This document shows positions 17,492 through 26,094 of a stretch of DNA of 64,000 nucleotides, one piece after another. The notes beneath the pieces were generated by a model. The model did no database searches. It was not told the origin of the DNA and saw only the letters and a program-made list of their open reading frames with translations. The stretch comes from Micromonospora inositola. GTDB taxonomy: Bacteria; Actinomycetota; Actinomycetes; Mycobacteriales; Micromonosporaceae. Position 1 is the first letter of the stretch, and each line of letters opens with the position of its first letter. A program made the position numbers and the translations under genes. Location: contig NZ_LT607754.1 of NCBI RefSeq assembly GCF_900090285.1, positions 4,986,001 through 5,050,000 on the forward strand, read 5' to 3'.

Positions 17492-19369
17492 ATGTTCGAC
17501 CAGTTCACAGTCGTCACCGATCCCGTCGGTGACTCCGTCGCGCTCTCGGCCATCTTCGCGGTCCTGCCCCTGCTCACCCTCTTCGTCCTGCTCGGCGTGC
17601 TGAAGGTCAAGGCCTGGCTGGCCGGCCTGATCTCCCTCGCCGTCGCCCTCGTCGTGGCGATCGCCGTCTACGCCATGCCGGTCGGGCAGGCCCTGCTGTC
17701 GGCAACCGAGGGCGCGGCCTTCGGCTTCTTCCCGATCCTGTGGATCGTCATCAACGCCATCTGGGTCTACAACCTCACCGTCGAGAGCGGACACTTCGAC
17801 GTGCTGCGCCGCTCCTTCGAACGGGTCAGCCCGGACATGCGGATCCAGGCGATCATCATCGCGTTCTGCTTCGGCGCGCTGCTGGAGGCCCTCGCCGGGT
17901 TCGGCACCCCGGTCGCCATCACCGTGGTGATGCTGATGGCGCTCGGCTTCCGCCCGATCCACGCCGCCTCGGTGGCGCTGCTGGCCAACACCGCGCCGGT
18001 GGCCTTCGGCGCGCTCGCCACCCCGATCGTCACCCTGGCCAGCGTCACCAGCGGCGCCAACGACGACTCCGGGCTCACCGTGGACACCCTCGGCGCGATG
18101 GTCGGCCGGCAGACCCCGATCCTCGCGGTGGTCGTACCGCTGATGCTGGTGGCCCTGGTCGACGGACGGCGCGGCATCCGGCAGACCTGGCCGGCCGCGC
18201 TGGTCGCCGGTGTGAGCTTCGGGCTGGCGCAGTTCGTCGCCGCGAACTACATCTCCGTGCCGCTGACCGACATCGTCGCCGCGCTGGTGTCGGCCGCCGC
18301 CGTGGTGCTGCTGGTCCGCGTCTGGCGCCCGGTCACCCCGGCAGACCTGGGCCGCGAGCCGGCGGCCGTGCCCGCTGCCAGGGGGCCCGTCGAGGCCGAG
18401 CTGGCCGGTCCCGGCACGGTCCGCGCCGCCGCGGCCAGCCGCTCCGGTACGACCACCGCCGCGCCCGCCCTGGACGGACCGGGTGGGGAGACCCCGCCGG
18501 GTGATCCCCGCATCGACGAGACGGCTCCCGTCGGTCGGCACCGCACCGGCGGCGACGACCTGGAGCCGCGGCCCGCCGACCAGGCTCGCGCCGCCACGGC
18601 GGACGGGCGCCGGCTCGCCGACACACCGGCCGAGGTGGCCCGCGCTTACGCCCCGTATCTGATCATCATCGCGATCTTCTCCGTCGCCAACCTCGGGCCG
18701 GTGAAGGCGGCCCTGGCGAAGGAGCCGTGGACGGTGAAGTTCGGCTGGCCCGGGCTGGACATCCTGGGCGGCAACGGCAAGCCGCTGTCGTCGGCCACGT
18801 TCACCCTCAACTGGCTGCCCGCCGCCGGCACGCTGATGATCCTCGCCGGCATCCTCACCGCGCTGGTGCTGCGGGTCTCCGCCGGCCGGGCGCTGCGGGC
18901 GTACGGCCGCACCTACGTGGAACTGCGGTATGCGATCGTCACCGTGATGGCGGTGCTCGCCCTGGCGTACGTGATGAACCAGTCGGGGCAGACCAACACC
19001 CTCGGCGCGTTCCTCGCCGCGGCCGGCGGGGCGTTCGTCTTCCTCTCGGCGATCCTCGGCTGGATCGGGGTCGCGGTGACCGGCTCGGACACCTCGGCCA
19101 ACGCCCTGTTCGGCGCGTTGCAGGTGCAGACCGCGGCCCGCGCCGGGCTGGACCCGGTGCTGCTGGCGGCGGCCAACTCCTCCGGCGGAGTGCTCGGCAA
19201 GATGATCAGCCCGCAGAACCTGGCGATCGCCGCCGGCGCGGTCGGGATGGCCGGCCGGGAGGGGGAGATCTTCCGCAAGGTGTTCGGCTGGAGCCTGCTC
19301 CTGCTGCTGTTCATGTGCGTGCTGGTCGCGTTGCAGGGCTCGTCGATCCTGGGCTGGATGGTGCCCTGA
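17492..19369 (+). CDS. LctP/GlcA-family lactate-glycolate permease with large hydrophilic insert
   Basis: A 625-residue integral membrane protein of the L-lactate permease family (about 12-14 helices). Family segments include FGALLEALAGFGTPVAI, NTAPVAFGALATPIV, TGSDTSANALFGALQ and SSGGVLGKMISPQNLAIA. In its position behind glcDEF it most likely imports glycolate and/or lactate by proton symport (inference from context). Residues of about 275-385, between two helix groups, form a long Pro/Ala/Arg-rich hydrophilic segment that is longer than usual for the family and looks like an expanded cytoplasmic loop. A strong hairpin lies 6 nt after the stop. Confidence 0.9.
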   Translation: MFDQFTVVTDPVGDSVALSAIFAVLPLLTLFVLLGVLKVKAWLAGLISLAVALVVAIAVYAMPVGQALLSATEGAAFGFFPILWIVINAIWVYNLTVESGHFDVLRRSFERVSPDMRIQAIIIAFCFGALLEALAGFGTPVAITVVMLMALGFRPIHAASVALLANTAPVAFGALATPIVTLASVTSGANDDSGLTVDTLGAMVGRQTPILAVVVPLMLVALVDGRRGIRQTWPAALVAGVSFGLAQFVAANYISVPLTDIVAALVSAAAVVLLVRVWRPVTPADLGREPAAVPAARGPVEAELAGPGTVRAAAASRSGTTTAAPALDGPGGETPPGDPRIDETAPVGRHRTGGDDLEPRPADQARAATADGRRLADTPAEVARAYAPYLIIIAIFSVANLGPVKAALAKEPWTVKFGWPGLDILGGNGKPLSSATFTLNWLPAAGTLMILAGILTALVLRVSAGRALRAYGRTYVELRYAIVTVMAVLALAYVMNQSGQTNTLGAFLAAAGGAFVFLSAILGWIGVAVTGSDTSANALFGALQVQTAARAGLDPVLLAAANSSGGVLGKMISPQNLAIAAGAVGMAGREGEIFRKVFGWSLLLLLFMCVLVALQGSSILGWMVP

Positions 19370-19375
19370 TCCCTC

Positions 19376-19419
19376 TCGACGGGTGGGATCGTCCCTCGGG
19401 TGACGATCCCGCCCGTCGA
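19376..19419 (+). terminator. strong hairpin closing the glycolate module
   Basis: An 18-bp stem with one mismatch (TCGACGGGtGGGATCGTC / GACGATCCCgCCCGTCGA) around an 8-nt loop, directly after the permease stop codon. Confidence 0.8.
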
Positions 19420-19522
19420 TTCGGCCGTGCTCTTACGTGAGGGGCCTGCTACGTGCTTTCCTTTTCGGGTCGTCCGAGGCGAGGACAACCGCCCTCGTCC
19501 CATGTGACACGAAGGGGAACTC

Positions 19523-19792
19523 GTGAAGCGATCCATCAAACGAGCCGTCGTCGTCTCCACATTCGCTCTCGGCATCGGGATGACCGGCGCTGCCCCCGCA
19601 ATGGCTCAGGCGCCCGACAACTGGGGGCAGGAGGTCAAGGCTTGCAACCACCTGCCCAACTGCTACCCGGGAGATAGCAACCGGGGGACCTACGTGCAAG
19701 GGCAGGCGAAGGACGGTCCGCGTGGATACGGCCAGGAGATCCACGACCTGGCCAACCCCGGTAACTCGAACCCGCCACCGTTCCAGCCGTAA
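19523..19792 (+). CDS. small secreted protein (89 aa)
   Basis: GTG start at 19523 after AAGGGGAA. The N-terminus (MKRSIKRAVVVSTFALGIG, then APAMAQA) is a clear Sec signal peptide. The mature part of about 60 residues contains Asp/Asn/Gly-rich turns, two Cys (KACNHLPNCYPGD) that could form one disulfide, and a Pro-rich C-terminus. No family recognised. It stands alone between two hairpins, so it is probably expressed as a monocistronic message. Confidence 0.75.
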   Translation: MKRSIKRAVVVSTFALGIGMTGAAPAMAQAPDNWGQEVKACNHLPNCYPGDSNRGTYVQGQAKDGPRGYGQEIHDLANPGNSNPPPFQP

Positions 19793-19813
19793 CGCCGCCA
19801 CGCGCGGCGTACG

Positions 19814-19852
19814 CGCAGCCGGTGACCACGCTCAGGATGGCCACCGGCTGCG
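19814..19852. terminator. hairpin between convergent genes
   Basis: Perfect 11-bp inverted repeat CGCAGCCGGTG / CACCGGCTGCG with a 17-nt loop, located between the secreted-protein stop (19792) and the response-regulator stop (19856). It can serve both directions. Confidence 0.65.
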
Positions 19853-19855
19853 TCG

Positions 19856-20524
19856 TTACCGGGCCGGCGGCTCGGGCCGGACCAGCCCCACCTCGTACGC
19901 GAAGACCACCGCCTGGACCCGGTCGCGCAGGCCGAGTTTGGTGAGGATGGCGGAGACGTGGGTCTTCACCGTGGCGGTGCTCAGGTACAGCCGCTCCGCG
20001 ATCTCCGCGTTGGACAGCGCCCGCGCGGTCAGCGTGAGCACCTCCACCTCGCGGGCGGTGAGCGCGCCCAGTTCCCGGGAGGAGGCCGCCGGGCCGGGGA
20101 GCCGGTCGGCGAACCGGTCCAGCAACCGCCGGGTCACGGTGGGCGCCAGCAGCGCCTCGCCGCGCGCCACCACCCGCACCGCCTCGGCGAGATCTGCCGG
20201 ACGGGTGTCCTTGAGCAGGAAGGCGCTGGCCCCGGCGCGCAGCGCCGCGTAGACGGGTTCGTCCAGGTCGAAGGTGGTGAGCATGATGACGCGGGCGGGG
20301 CTGCCCGCGGCCACCAGCTCCCGGGTGGCGGCGATGCCGTCCTGCCGGGGCATCCGCACGTCCATCAGCACCACGTCCGGCCGGGTCCGCTTCGCCACCG
20401 CGACCGCCTCCACCCCGTCGGCCGCCTCGCCGACGACGGTCAGGTCGGGTCGGGCGTCGATGATCATCCGCAGTCCGGCGCGGATCAGGTCCTGGTCGTC
20501 CGCGACCACCACCCGGATCGTCAC
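19856..20524 (-). CDS. NarL/LuxR-type response regulator
   Basis: A 222-residue cytosolic response regulator. The receiver domain (residues 1-120) has the acidic pair D9/D10, phosphoacceptor D55 (VVLMDVRMP), the conserved Thr (IMLTTFD) and Lys (LLKDTRPAD). The C-terminal LuxR helix-turn-helix is LTAREVEVLTLTARALSNAEIA...TVKTHVSAILTKLGLRDR. Its ATG overlaps the kinase stop by 4 nt (ATGA type), so the two are co-translated. The target genes are unknown; the small DUF6069-like membrane gene is divergent from this pair and a candidate. Confidence 0.93.
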   Translation of the reverse strand: MTIRVVVADDQDLIRAGLRMIIDARPDLTVVGEAADGVEAVAVAKRTRPDVVLMDVRMPRQDGIAATRELVAAGSPARVIMLTTFDLDEPVYAALRAGASAFLLKDTRPADLAEAVRVVARGEALLAPTVTRRLLDRFADRLPGPAASSRELGALTAREVEVLTLTARALSNAEIAERLYLSTATVKTHVSAILTKLGLRDRVQAVVFAYEVGLVRPEPPAR

Positions 20525-21624
20525 CGGGACACCTGCACCGGGAGCCGGGCGTGCACCCGGAAGCCGCCGCTGGGTAACGGGCCCGCGTCGAGCGTGCCGC
20601 CCAGCAGCCGGGCCCGCTCCCGCATGCCCAGGATGCCGTGGCCCTCGCCGGCGCCCGGCCGCCGGGCCGCCGCGACGCCGTCGTTGACGACCTCCAGGCG
20701 CAGCACGCCGTCGTCGTACCGGAGGCTGACCTCGGCCCGGGTGGCGTGGCCGTGCTTCAGGGCGTTGGTCAGCGACTCCTGCACGATCCGGTACGCCGAC
20801 AGCTCCACCCCACCGGGCAGCGCGTCGGCGACGCCGTGCCGGCTCATGGTCACCTGCAAACCGACCGCCCGCACCGCCTCGGCCAGGGCGTCGAGCTGCG
20901 CCAGTCCCGGCTGCGGCCCGGCCGGCTCGGGCCCGGCGGCGGTGGCCAGCGCGTGCAGCATCGCGCGCAGCTCCGTCAGGGCCGACCGGGCGGCCACCTG
21001 GATCGACCCGAGCGCCGCCCGGGCCTGGTCGGGGCGCTGGTCGAAGACGTCCTCGGCGGCGGCGGCCTGCACCGCGATCACGGCGACGTGGTGGGCCACC
21101 ACGTCATGCAGCTCGCGGGAGATCCGCTCCCGTTCCCGGGCGATCATCTGCCGCCGCTGGGCGCACCGCCGCTCGGCGTGGCCGCGTTGCAGCTCACCGA
21201 CGGCCCAGCCGAGGCCGAGCCCGATCACCGCGAGCAGCAGGTCCCGCCAGCCGCCGGTGACCAGCTTCCAGGGCGTGGGCGCGAGCAGCAGCCCCAGCGC
21301 GACCAGGGAGAACCGTGGTGGGCGGAGTCGGGCGACGTACGTCAGCGGGACCGCGACCAGCCCGAGCCAGCCCAGTTGGGGGCAGAGCACCTCCAGCCCG
21401 ACACCGGCCAGCGCGGCCACCGCCAGGGCGTACGCCGGTTCCCGCCGGATCCAGAGCAGGCAGCTGGCCTGGACGGCAGCCAGCCCGATGGCGGCGGCGG
21501 TCCCGGTCTGGGTGGCCGGGCCCTGGCCCGGGGCGGCCACGAACGTCACCGTGACGGCGAGGACCACGGCGGCGATCCCGCCGTCGATCAGCAAGAGAAA
21601 GGTTGACTTCGACCAGCGGCGCAT
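20521..21624 (-). CDS. sensor histidine kinase (HisKA_3 type)
   Basis: A 367-residue membrane kinase. About five hydrophobic helices fill the first 150 residues with little extracellular sequence. The HisKA_3 dimerisation box follows with the phospho-acceptor His in SRELHDVVAHHVAVI, then a HATPase_c domain (SLTNALKHGHATRAEV, GHGILGMRERARLLGGTLDAG). The short loops between helices suggest it senses a signal in or at the membrane. The start codon ATG at 21624 has a TAACAT hexamer ending 7 nt upstream (21637-21632), pointing to a leaderless transcript. Confidence 0.92.
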   Translation of the reverse strand: MRRWSKSTFLLLIDGGIAAVVLAVTVTFVAAPGQGPATQTGTAAAIGLAAVQASCLLWIRREPAYALAVAALAGVGLEVLCPQLGWLGLVAVPLTYVARLRPPRFSLVALGLLLAPTPWKLVTGGWRDLLLAVIGLGLGWAVGELQRGHAERRCAQRRQMIARERERISRELHDVVAHHVAVIAVQAAAAEDVFDQRPDQARAALGSIQVAARSALTELRAMLHALATAAGPEPAGPQPGLAQLDALAEAVRAVGLQVTMSRHGVADALPGGVELSAYRIVQESLTNALKHGHATRAEVSLRYDDGVLRLEVVNDGVAAARRPGAGEGHGILGMRERARLLGGTLDAGPLPSGGFRVHARLPVQVSR

Positions 21625-21801
21625 GACCCGGATGTTAGGCGTCCACCGGGGCCGGTCTCATCGGTCGCGAGACGGAGATCCGGGCGCGCCCTGGTCCGCC
21701 CGACGTACCCGGGAACCGGTCCGCGGCGCGATCCGCCGGCGGCCCGACCGCGCCTACCGTGCCCTCAGAAGTCGTCCCCTGAGCCACTGTGGAGGTACGT
21801 C

Positions 21802-22233
21802 ATGAACACCGTTACCACCGGACAGCCGCGCACCGCCAGCGTCGTGCGGCCGGCGCGGCGGGGCGCTCGTGCCCTGGCCGTCCTCGTCGCCACGGCCGCC
21901 GCCCTCGCCGTCTGGGTGGTCGCCGTGCCGCTCGCGGGGGTGGACCTGGCCGTCCGTAGCGGCGCCACCGAGCAGCCGGTCGGCCCGGGCGCCGTGGCGG
22001 TCGCCGCGCTGCTGGCGGGGCTGGCCGCCTGGGCGCTGCTCGCCGTGTTGGAGCGGTTCTCCCGTCGGGCCAGGTCGATCTGGACCGGCGTGGCCCTCGC
22101 CGTGTTGCTGGCGTCGATGCTCGCCCCGCTCGGTGGGGGAGTGGGTGCGGCGGCGAAGCTCACCCTGGCGCTGATGCACCTCGCCGCCGCCCTGGTCATC
22201 CCGGGGCTGCGCCGCACCGCCGCCGCCCGGTGA
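21802..22233 (+). CDS. DUF6069-like four-helix membrane protein
   Basis: A 143-residue protein with four predicted transmembrane helices and short loops. The arrangement, with a conserved-looking AVWVVAVPLAGVDLAVR after helix 1 and a GLAAWALLAVLERFSRRAR segment between helices 2 and 3, resembles the DUF6069 family of actinobacteria (function unknown). GGAGGT precedes the ATG. It is transcribed divergently from the two-component system with a TACCGT hexamer near 21753, so it could be a target of that system (inference). Confidence 0.7.
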   Translation: MNTVTTGQPRTASVVRPARRGARALAVLVATAAALAVWVVAVPLAGVDLAVRSGATEQPVGPGAVAVAALLAGLAAWALLAVLERFSRRARSIWTGVALAVLLASMLAPLGGGVGAAAKLTLALMHLAAALVIPGLRRTAAAR

Positions 22234-22287
22234 CGCCGCGGGCCACCTGTCGGTGCTCGCGCGCTGACCCCGCCGCCCCGGTCGTCC

Positions 22288-23121
22288 TCAGCCGGCCGGG
22301 GCGGCGGGGGAGGGCTCCAGCAGCGGCTCGCCCGTCTCCAGCAGGGTCTTGAGGCTGGCCAGCAGCGCCGGCCAGCCGCCGCTGCCGTCGAGCTGTCCGC
22401 TGATCGCCCGGTGCATCTCGCTGTCGGGGGAGAAGTCGTCGTGGGTCACGGTCAGCCGGACCGCGTCGCCGTGCGGCTCGAGGTCGAAGGTGACCTTGGA
22501 CCGGCGTTCGCCGAGTCGGGCGGCCAGTTCCTCGTCGGACCAGCCGAAGTGCGCGGCGTGCTCCGGCTGGAAGCCGTGCCAGGTGTATGAGAGCCGGCGA
22601 TACGGATCGGCCGCCAGCACTCGCTGGCCGAGGTCCGTCGCCTCCGCCTCGGGCGCGTCCTGCCACAGCAGGGGCGAGTCGGGTTGCCAGTCGGAGACCA
22701 GCGTGACGCCGCCCCAGTAGCGGCGGGTGAACTCCGGCTCGGTCAGCGCCCGCCAGAGCCGTTCGGGGGTGGTCCTGATGTAGGTCGTGTAGACGAACGT
22801 GGGGTTCTGCATGGGCTCCCGCTCCAATGCTGTCTGCAGGTCGGCGAGGGCGCGCGCCCGCTCCCGGTCGTACCGACCGATCCAGCGGTCGGCGACGGCG
22901 TTGATCGGGGCCGCGTTGAGGTGGTGCAGCTTCTCGCGGCCCCGCCGCGTGCTGGTCACCAGGCCGGCGGCCTCCAGCACCGCCAGGTGCTTGCTCACCG
23001 ACTGCCGGGCCATGTCGAGCCCGGCGCACAGCTGGCGCAGGCTCTGCCCGTTGCGGCGGTTCAGGCTGTCGAGCAGCCGGCGGCGGCTGGGATCGGCCAG
23101 CGCCCGGAACACCTCGTCCAT
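22288..23121 (-). CDS. ArsR-type HTH fused to SRPBCC (AHSA1) domain
   Basis: A 277-residue fusion. Residues 1-100 are an ArsR-family winged helix (VFRALADPSRRRLLDSL, GLDMARQSVSKHLAVLEAAGLV), without visible metal-binding Cys pairs. From about residue 115 an AHSA1/SRPBCC domain follows (FVYTTYIRTTPERLWRALTEPEFTRRYWGG, LSYTWHGFQ, VTFDLEPHGDAVRLTVTHDDF, GWPALLASLKTLLETGE), a fold that binds hydrophobic ligands. The likely role is a ligand-responsive repressor. Start ATG 23121 is chosen because sequence further upstream contains the promoter and two palindromic operators. Confidence 0.85.
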   Translation of the reverse strand: MDEVFRALADPSRRRLLDSLNRRNGQSLRQLCAGLDMARQSVSKHLAVLEAAGLVTSTRRGREKLHHLNAAPINAVADRWIGRYDRERARALADLQTALEREPMQNPTFVYTTYIRTTPERLWRALTEPEFTRRYWGGVTLVSDWQPDSPLLWQDAPEAEATDLGQRVLAADPYRRLSYTWHGFQPEHAAHFGWSDEELAARLGERRSKVTFDLEPHGDAVRLTVTHDDFSPDSEMHRAISGQLDGSGGWPALLASLKTLLETGEPLLEPSPAAPAG

Positions 23122-23142
23122 CCCGCCACCGCCCTCGAACAG

Positions 23143-23188
23143 GCAGCCGTGCGGCTGCACTCTTGACAATAGGCAGCCATAAGGCTGC
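23143..23188 (-). promoter_or_regulatory. twin palindromic operators (GCAGCC-N4-GGCTGC x2)
   Basis: Two copies of GCAGCC-N4-GGCTGC occupy 23143-23158 and 23173-23188. Their centres are exactly 30 bp apart, close to three helical turns, so two dimers could sit on the same DNA face. They lie 22-67 bp upstream of the ArsR-SRPBCC start codon and nowhere near another minus-strand start. This fits an autoregulatory operator of the downstream repressor. Confidence 0.6.
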
Positions 23189-23195
23189 TTGTCCA
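23166..23195 (-). promoter_or_regulatory. candidate promoter of the ArsR-SRPBCC gene
   Basis: On the minus strand TGGACA (23195-23190) and TATTGT (23171-23166) are separated by 18 nt, a fair match to a housekeeping promoter. The upstream palindromic operator fills the spacer and the second palindrome falls near the predicted transcription start, so repressor binding would block polymerase directly. Confidence 0.5.
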
Positions 23196-23352
23196 CTCCG
23201 CCGCAGTACTTCAGCGGAAGTTCCTCGAAGCTAGCCTCCTAGGACGCCTTAGAGGTGGTGACTCCCCCAACGGTCGAACAGGGCACCCGTCCACAGCGGA
23301 TAGGAGACGGTCAGCGCTCCGGAACAGCCGTGTGGCCGTCGATCACGGCCGT

Positions 23353-24264
23353 CTAGGGGAGGAGGCCGGCGCGGCGGGCGGCGACCACGACCTCCAGTCG
23401 GGTGTGCGCGCCGAGCTTGCGCATCGCCGACCGGAGGTAGCTCTTCACCGTCTCCGGACGCAGCCCGAGCTGGTCGGCGACGTCCGCGTTCGTGCAGCCC
23501 AACGCCACGCAGGCCAGCACGTCGGTCTCGCGGGGGGAGAGCGGATTCGCCGGGCCCGGCGGGCCGCCCTCGGGCCGGGTCACCGCGCCGGCGAGCCGGT
23601 CGGCCACCGCGTCGAGCCGGTCCCGCAGCTCCGGGTCGTCGATCCGGCGCAGCAGCCCGCGCAGCTCGGCGTGGGCCTGCCGGACCTCCTCCCACTCCGG
23701 CCCGGCGGCACCCGGAGCCGGGACCGTGTCGGGGGAACGGCGACTGCCCACCGGCCCGGGGGCGGCCGTCCGCAGGGTGGTGAGCGCGGCCCGGGCGGCA
23801 TCCCGGTCCGTCAGCCGTCGTTCCAGCTCACGGCCGGCGTCGACGGCGGCGGCCACGAGACGGTCGCCGAGGGCCAGCCGTTGGCGGACGGCGCCGTAAA
23901 GGACCGCGCGGACCTCCCGGTGCACCACCACCGGCACGGCGACGACCGAGCGCAGCCCCTCGGCGGCGACCGGGCCGTCGTACTCGTGGCTGATCGAGCG
24001 GGCCACCGGGTAGTCGTCGACCCGCAGCGGCAGGCCGAGCGCGAGGGCCTTGCCGCCGAGGCCGGCGCCGGCGTTGATGGCCAGGCCCCGCAGCGCGGCG
24101 GTGGTGGTGCCGGCCAGCTCGGTGATCGTCATCCGGGGCGGCCCGCCCGGCTGGACCATGCCGCCGAAGGCGACCGGCAGCCCGGTGCCGCGCAGCAGGG
24201 TCAGCAGGCCGCCGCGGATCTGGTCGCCGTCGTCGTGCGGATACAGCGGGTCCAACGTCCTCAC
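23353..24264 (-). CDS. GAF-domain LuxR-family transcriptional regulator
   Basis: A 303-residue regulator. Residues about 15-160 form a GAF-like sensory region (GLAINAGAGLGGKALALGLPLRVDDY, LRSVVAVPVVVHREVRAVLYGAVR), then a helical linker, then a C-terminal LuxR helix-turn-helix (LSPRETDVLACVALGCTNADVADQL...ETVKSYLRSAMRKLGAHTR). Start: GTG 24264 or the TTG at 24255, both next to a GGGGAGG. It is divergent from the two acyl-CoA synthetase genes with a 138-bp intergenic region, and may control them in response to a small-molecule ligand (inference from position). Confidence 0.85.
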   Translation of the reverse strand: MRTLDPLYPHDDGDQIRGGLLTLLRGTGLPVAFGGMVQPGGPPRMTITELAGTTTAALRGLAINAGAGLGGKALALGLPLRVDDYPVARSISHEYDGPVAAEGLRSVVAVPVVVHREVRAVLYGAVRQRLALGDRLVAAAVDAGRELERRLTDRDAARAALTTLRTAAPGPVGSRRSPDTVPAPGAAGPEWEEVRQAHAELRGLLRRIDDPELRDRLDAVADRLAGAVTRPEGGPPGPANPLSPRETDVLACVALGCTNADVADQLGLRPETVKSYLRSAMRKLGAHTRLEVVVAARRAGLLP

Positions 24265-24402
24265 CTCCCCGGGCCTCCGGGCGTCTCGCGGCCACCCCCG
24301 TCCGGGGGTGGTGAGACCTGCGTCACCCGATCGAGGATCAGGGTACTGCGCGCGGCGTCCGTCCCCGCCTGGCCGCGCGCCCGGTGACAGGAAGGACACC
24401 CC

Positions 24403-26094
24403 ATGGCCACCGCCGGCACCGACGCCTTCCGCGAGGCGCGCGACTTCCTGCTCGCGCACCGCGAGGACCACGACACCGCGTACGAGAAGTTCCGCTGGCC
24501 CCGGCTGGACGAGTTCAACTGGGCACTGGACTGGTTCGACCTGCTCGCCGCGGGCAACGACACCCCCGCGCTCTGGATCGTCGAGGCCGACGGGGGCGAG
24601 GGGCGGTGGTCGTACGCGGAGCTGTCGCGCCGCTCCAACCGGGTGGCCAACTGGCTGCGCGGCCGGGGGGTGCGCGCCGGGGACCGGCTGATCCTGATGC
24701 TCGGCAACCAGCTGGAACTCTGGGAGACGATCCTCGCGGCGACCAAGCTGCGCGCGGTGATCATCCCGGCGACGCCGCTGCTCGGCCCCGCCGACCTGGC
24801 CGACCGGCTGGAGCGGGGCGCCGCCCGGCACGTGGTGGTCGGCGCGGAGCACACCGGCAAGTTCGCCGAGGTTCCCGGCGACTACACCCGGATCGCGGTC
24901 GGCGCCCCTGTCGACGGCTGGCACCCCTACGCCGACTCGTACCACGAGTCCGACGCGTTCACGCCCGACGGGGTGACCCGGGCGGACGACCCGCTGCTGC
25001 TCTACTTCACCTCGGGCACCACCGCCCGGCCGAAGCTGGTCGAGCACACCCACGCGTCGTACCCGGTGGGGCACCTGTCCACCATGTACTGGATCGGGCT
25101 GCGCCCCGGCGACGTGCACCTGAACATCTCCTCGCCGGGCTGGGCGAAGCACGCCTGGAGCAACGTCTTCGCGCCGTGGAACGCCGGCGCGACGGTCTTC
25201 GTCTACAACTACTCCCGCTTCGATCCGGCCGGGCTGATGGCGGCGATGGACCGGTGCGGGGTGACCAGCTTCTGCGCCCCGCCGACGGTGTGGCGGATGC
25301 TGATCCAGGCCGACCTGACCCAGCTGCGCACCCCGCCCCGGACCGTGGTGGGCGCGGGGGAGCCGTTGAACCCGGAGGTGATCGAGCAGGTCGAGGCGGG
25401 CTGGGGGGTGACCGTCCGGGACGGGTACGGGCAGACCGAGACCACCGCGCAGATCGGCAACCCGCCCGGGGCGCCGGTGAAGCCCGGTTCGATGGGGCGT
25501 CCGCTGCCCGGGTACGTGGTGACTCTGGTCGACCCGGTGACCGGCGAGTCCGGCGACGACGGCGAGGTCTGCCTGGACCTGGCGCACCGGCCGACCGCGC
25601 TGATGGTCGGCTACCACGGCGACGACGAGCTGACCGGCACGGCGATGCGCGGCGGCTACTACCACACCGGGGACATCGCCGCCCGGGACGCGGAGGGATA
25701 TCTCACCTACGTGGGTCGCACCGACGACGTGTTCAAGGCGTCGGACTACCGGATCTCGCCGTTCGAGCTGGAGAGCGTGCTGCTGGAGCACGAGGCGGTG
25801 GCCGAGGCGGCCGTGGTGCCGTCGCCCGACCCGGTGCGGCTGGCCGTGCCGAAGGCGTACGTGGTCCTCGCGCCCGGGTGGGCGGCGGACCCGGAGACGG
25901 CGGCGGCGATCTTCGCGCACTCGACGGCGCGGCTGGCGCCGTACCTGCGGGTGCGGCGGCTGGAGTTCGCCGAGCTGCCGAAGACCATCTCCGGCAAGAT
26001 CCGGCGGACCGAGCTGCGCTCGGCCGAGCGGGACAAGCACGCCGACGCGCAGTCGCGCCCGGCCGGCGAGTACCGCGAGGAGGACTTCCGATGA
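24403..26094 (+). CDS. acyl-CoA synthetase (AMP-binding, acetyl/medium-chain type)
   Basis: A 563-residue ANL-superfamily ligase, activating a carboxylate with ATP and CoA. Core motifs: P-loop [20 protein letters not shown], substrate-pocket region [28 protein letters not shown]5 motif DGYGQTETT, hinge region YHTGDIA...[21 protein letters not shown] and the catalytic Lys region [14 protein letters not shown]. The overall pattern resembles acetyl-CoA synthetase and ACSM medium-chain ligases. It is translationally coupled (ATGA) to a second AMP-binding gene, suggesting a shared role in fatty or aromatic acid catabolism. Confidence 0.9.
   Translation: MATAGTDAFREARDFLLAHREDHDTAYEKFRWPRLDEFNWALDWFDLLAAGNDTPALWIVEADGGEGRWSYAELSRRSNRVANWLRGRGVRAGDRLILMLGNQLELWETILAATKLRAVIIPATPLLGPADLADRLERGAARHVVVGAEHTGKFAEVPGDYTRIAVGAPVDGWHPYADSYHESDAFTPDGVTRADDPLLLYFTSGTTARPKLVEHTHASYPVGHLSTMYWIGLRPGDVHLNISSPGWAKHAWSNVFAPWNAGATVFVYNYSRFDPAGLMAAMDRCGVTSFCAPPTVWRMLIQADLTQLRTPPRTVVGAGEPLNPEVIEQVEAGWGVTVRDGYGQTETTAQIGNPPGAPVKPGSMGRPLPGYVVTLVDPVTGESGDDGEVCLDLAHRPTALMVGYHGDDELTGTAMRGGYYHTGDIAARDAEGYLTYVGRTDDVFKASDYRISPFELESVLLEHEAVAEAAVVPSPDPVRLAVPKAYVVLAPGWAADPETAAAIFAHSTARLAPYLRVRRLEFAELPKTISGKIRRTELRSAERDKHADAQSRPAGEYREEDFR

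Noticed and set aside
16251..17603. 450-codon plus-strand frame inside glcF.
   Set aside because: Out-of-frame shadow of glcF, which has both ferredoxin motifs and CCG domains in the other frame.
23353..26040. Very long minus-strand open frame (895 codons) joining the LuxR regulator to sequence opposite the acyl-CoA ligase.
   Set aside because: Only the last 303 codons encode a GAF-LuxR protein; the rest is the mirror of a clear AMP-binding enzyme and is arginine/histidine-rich non-coding sequence.
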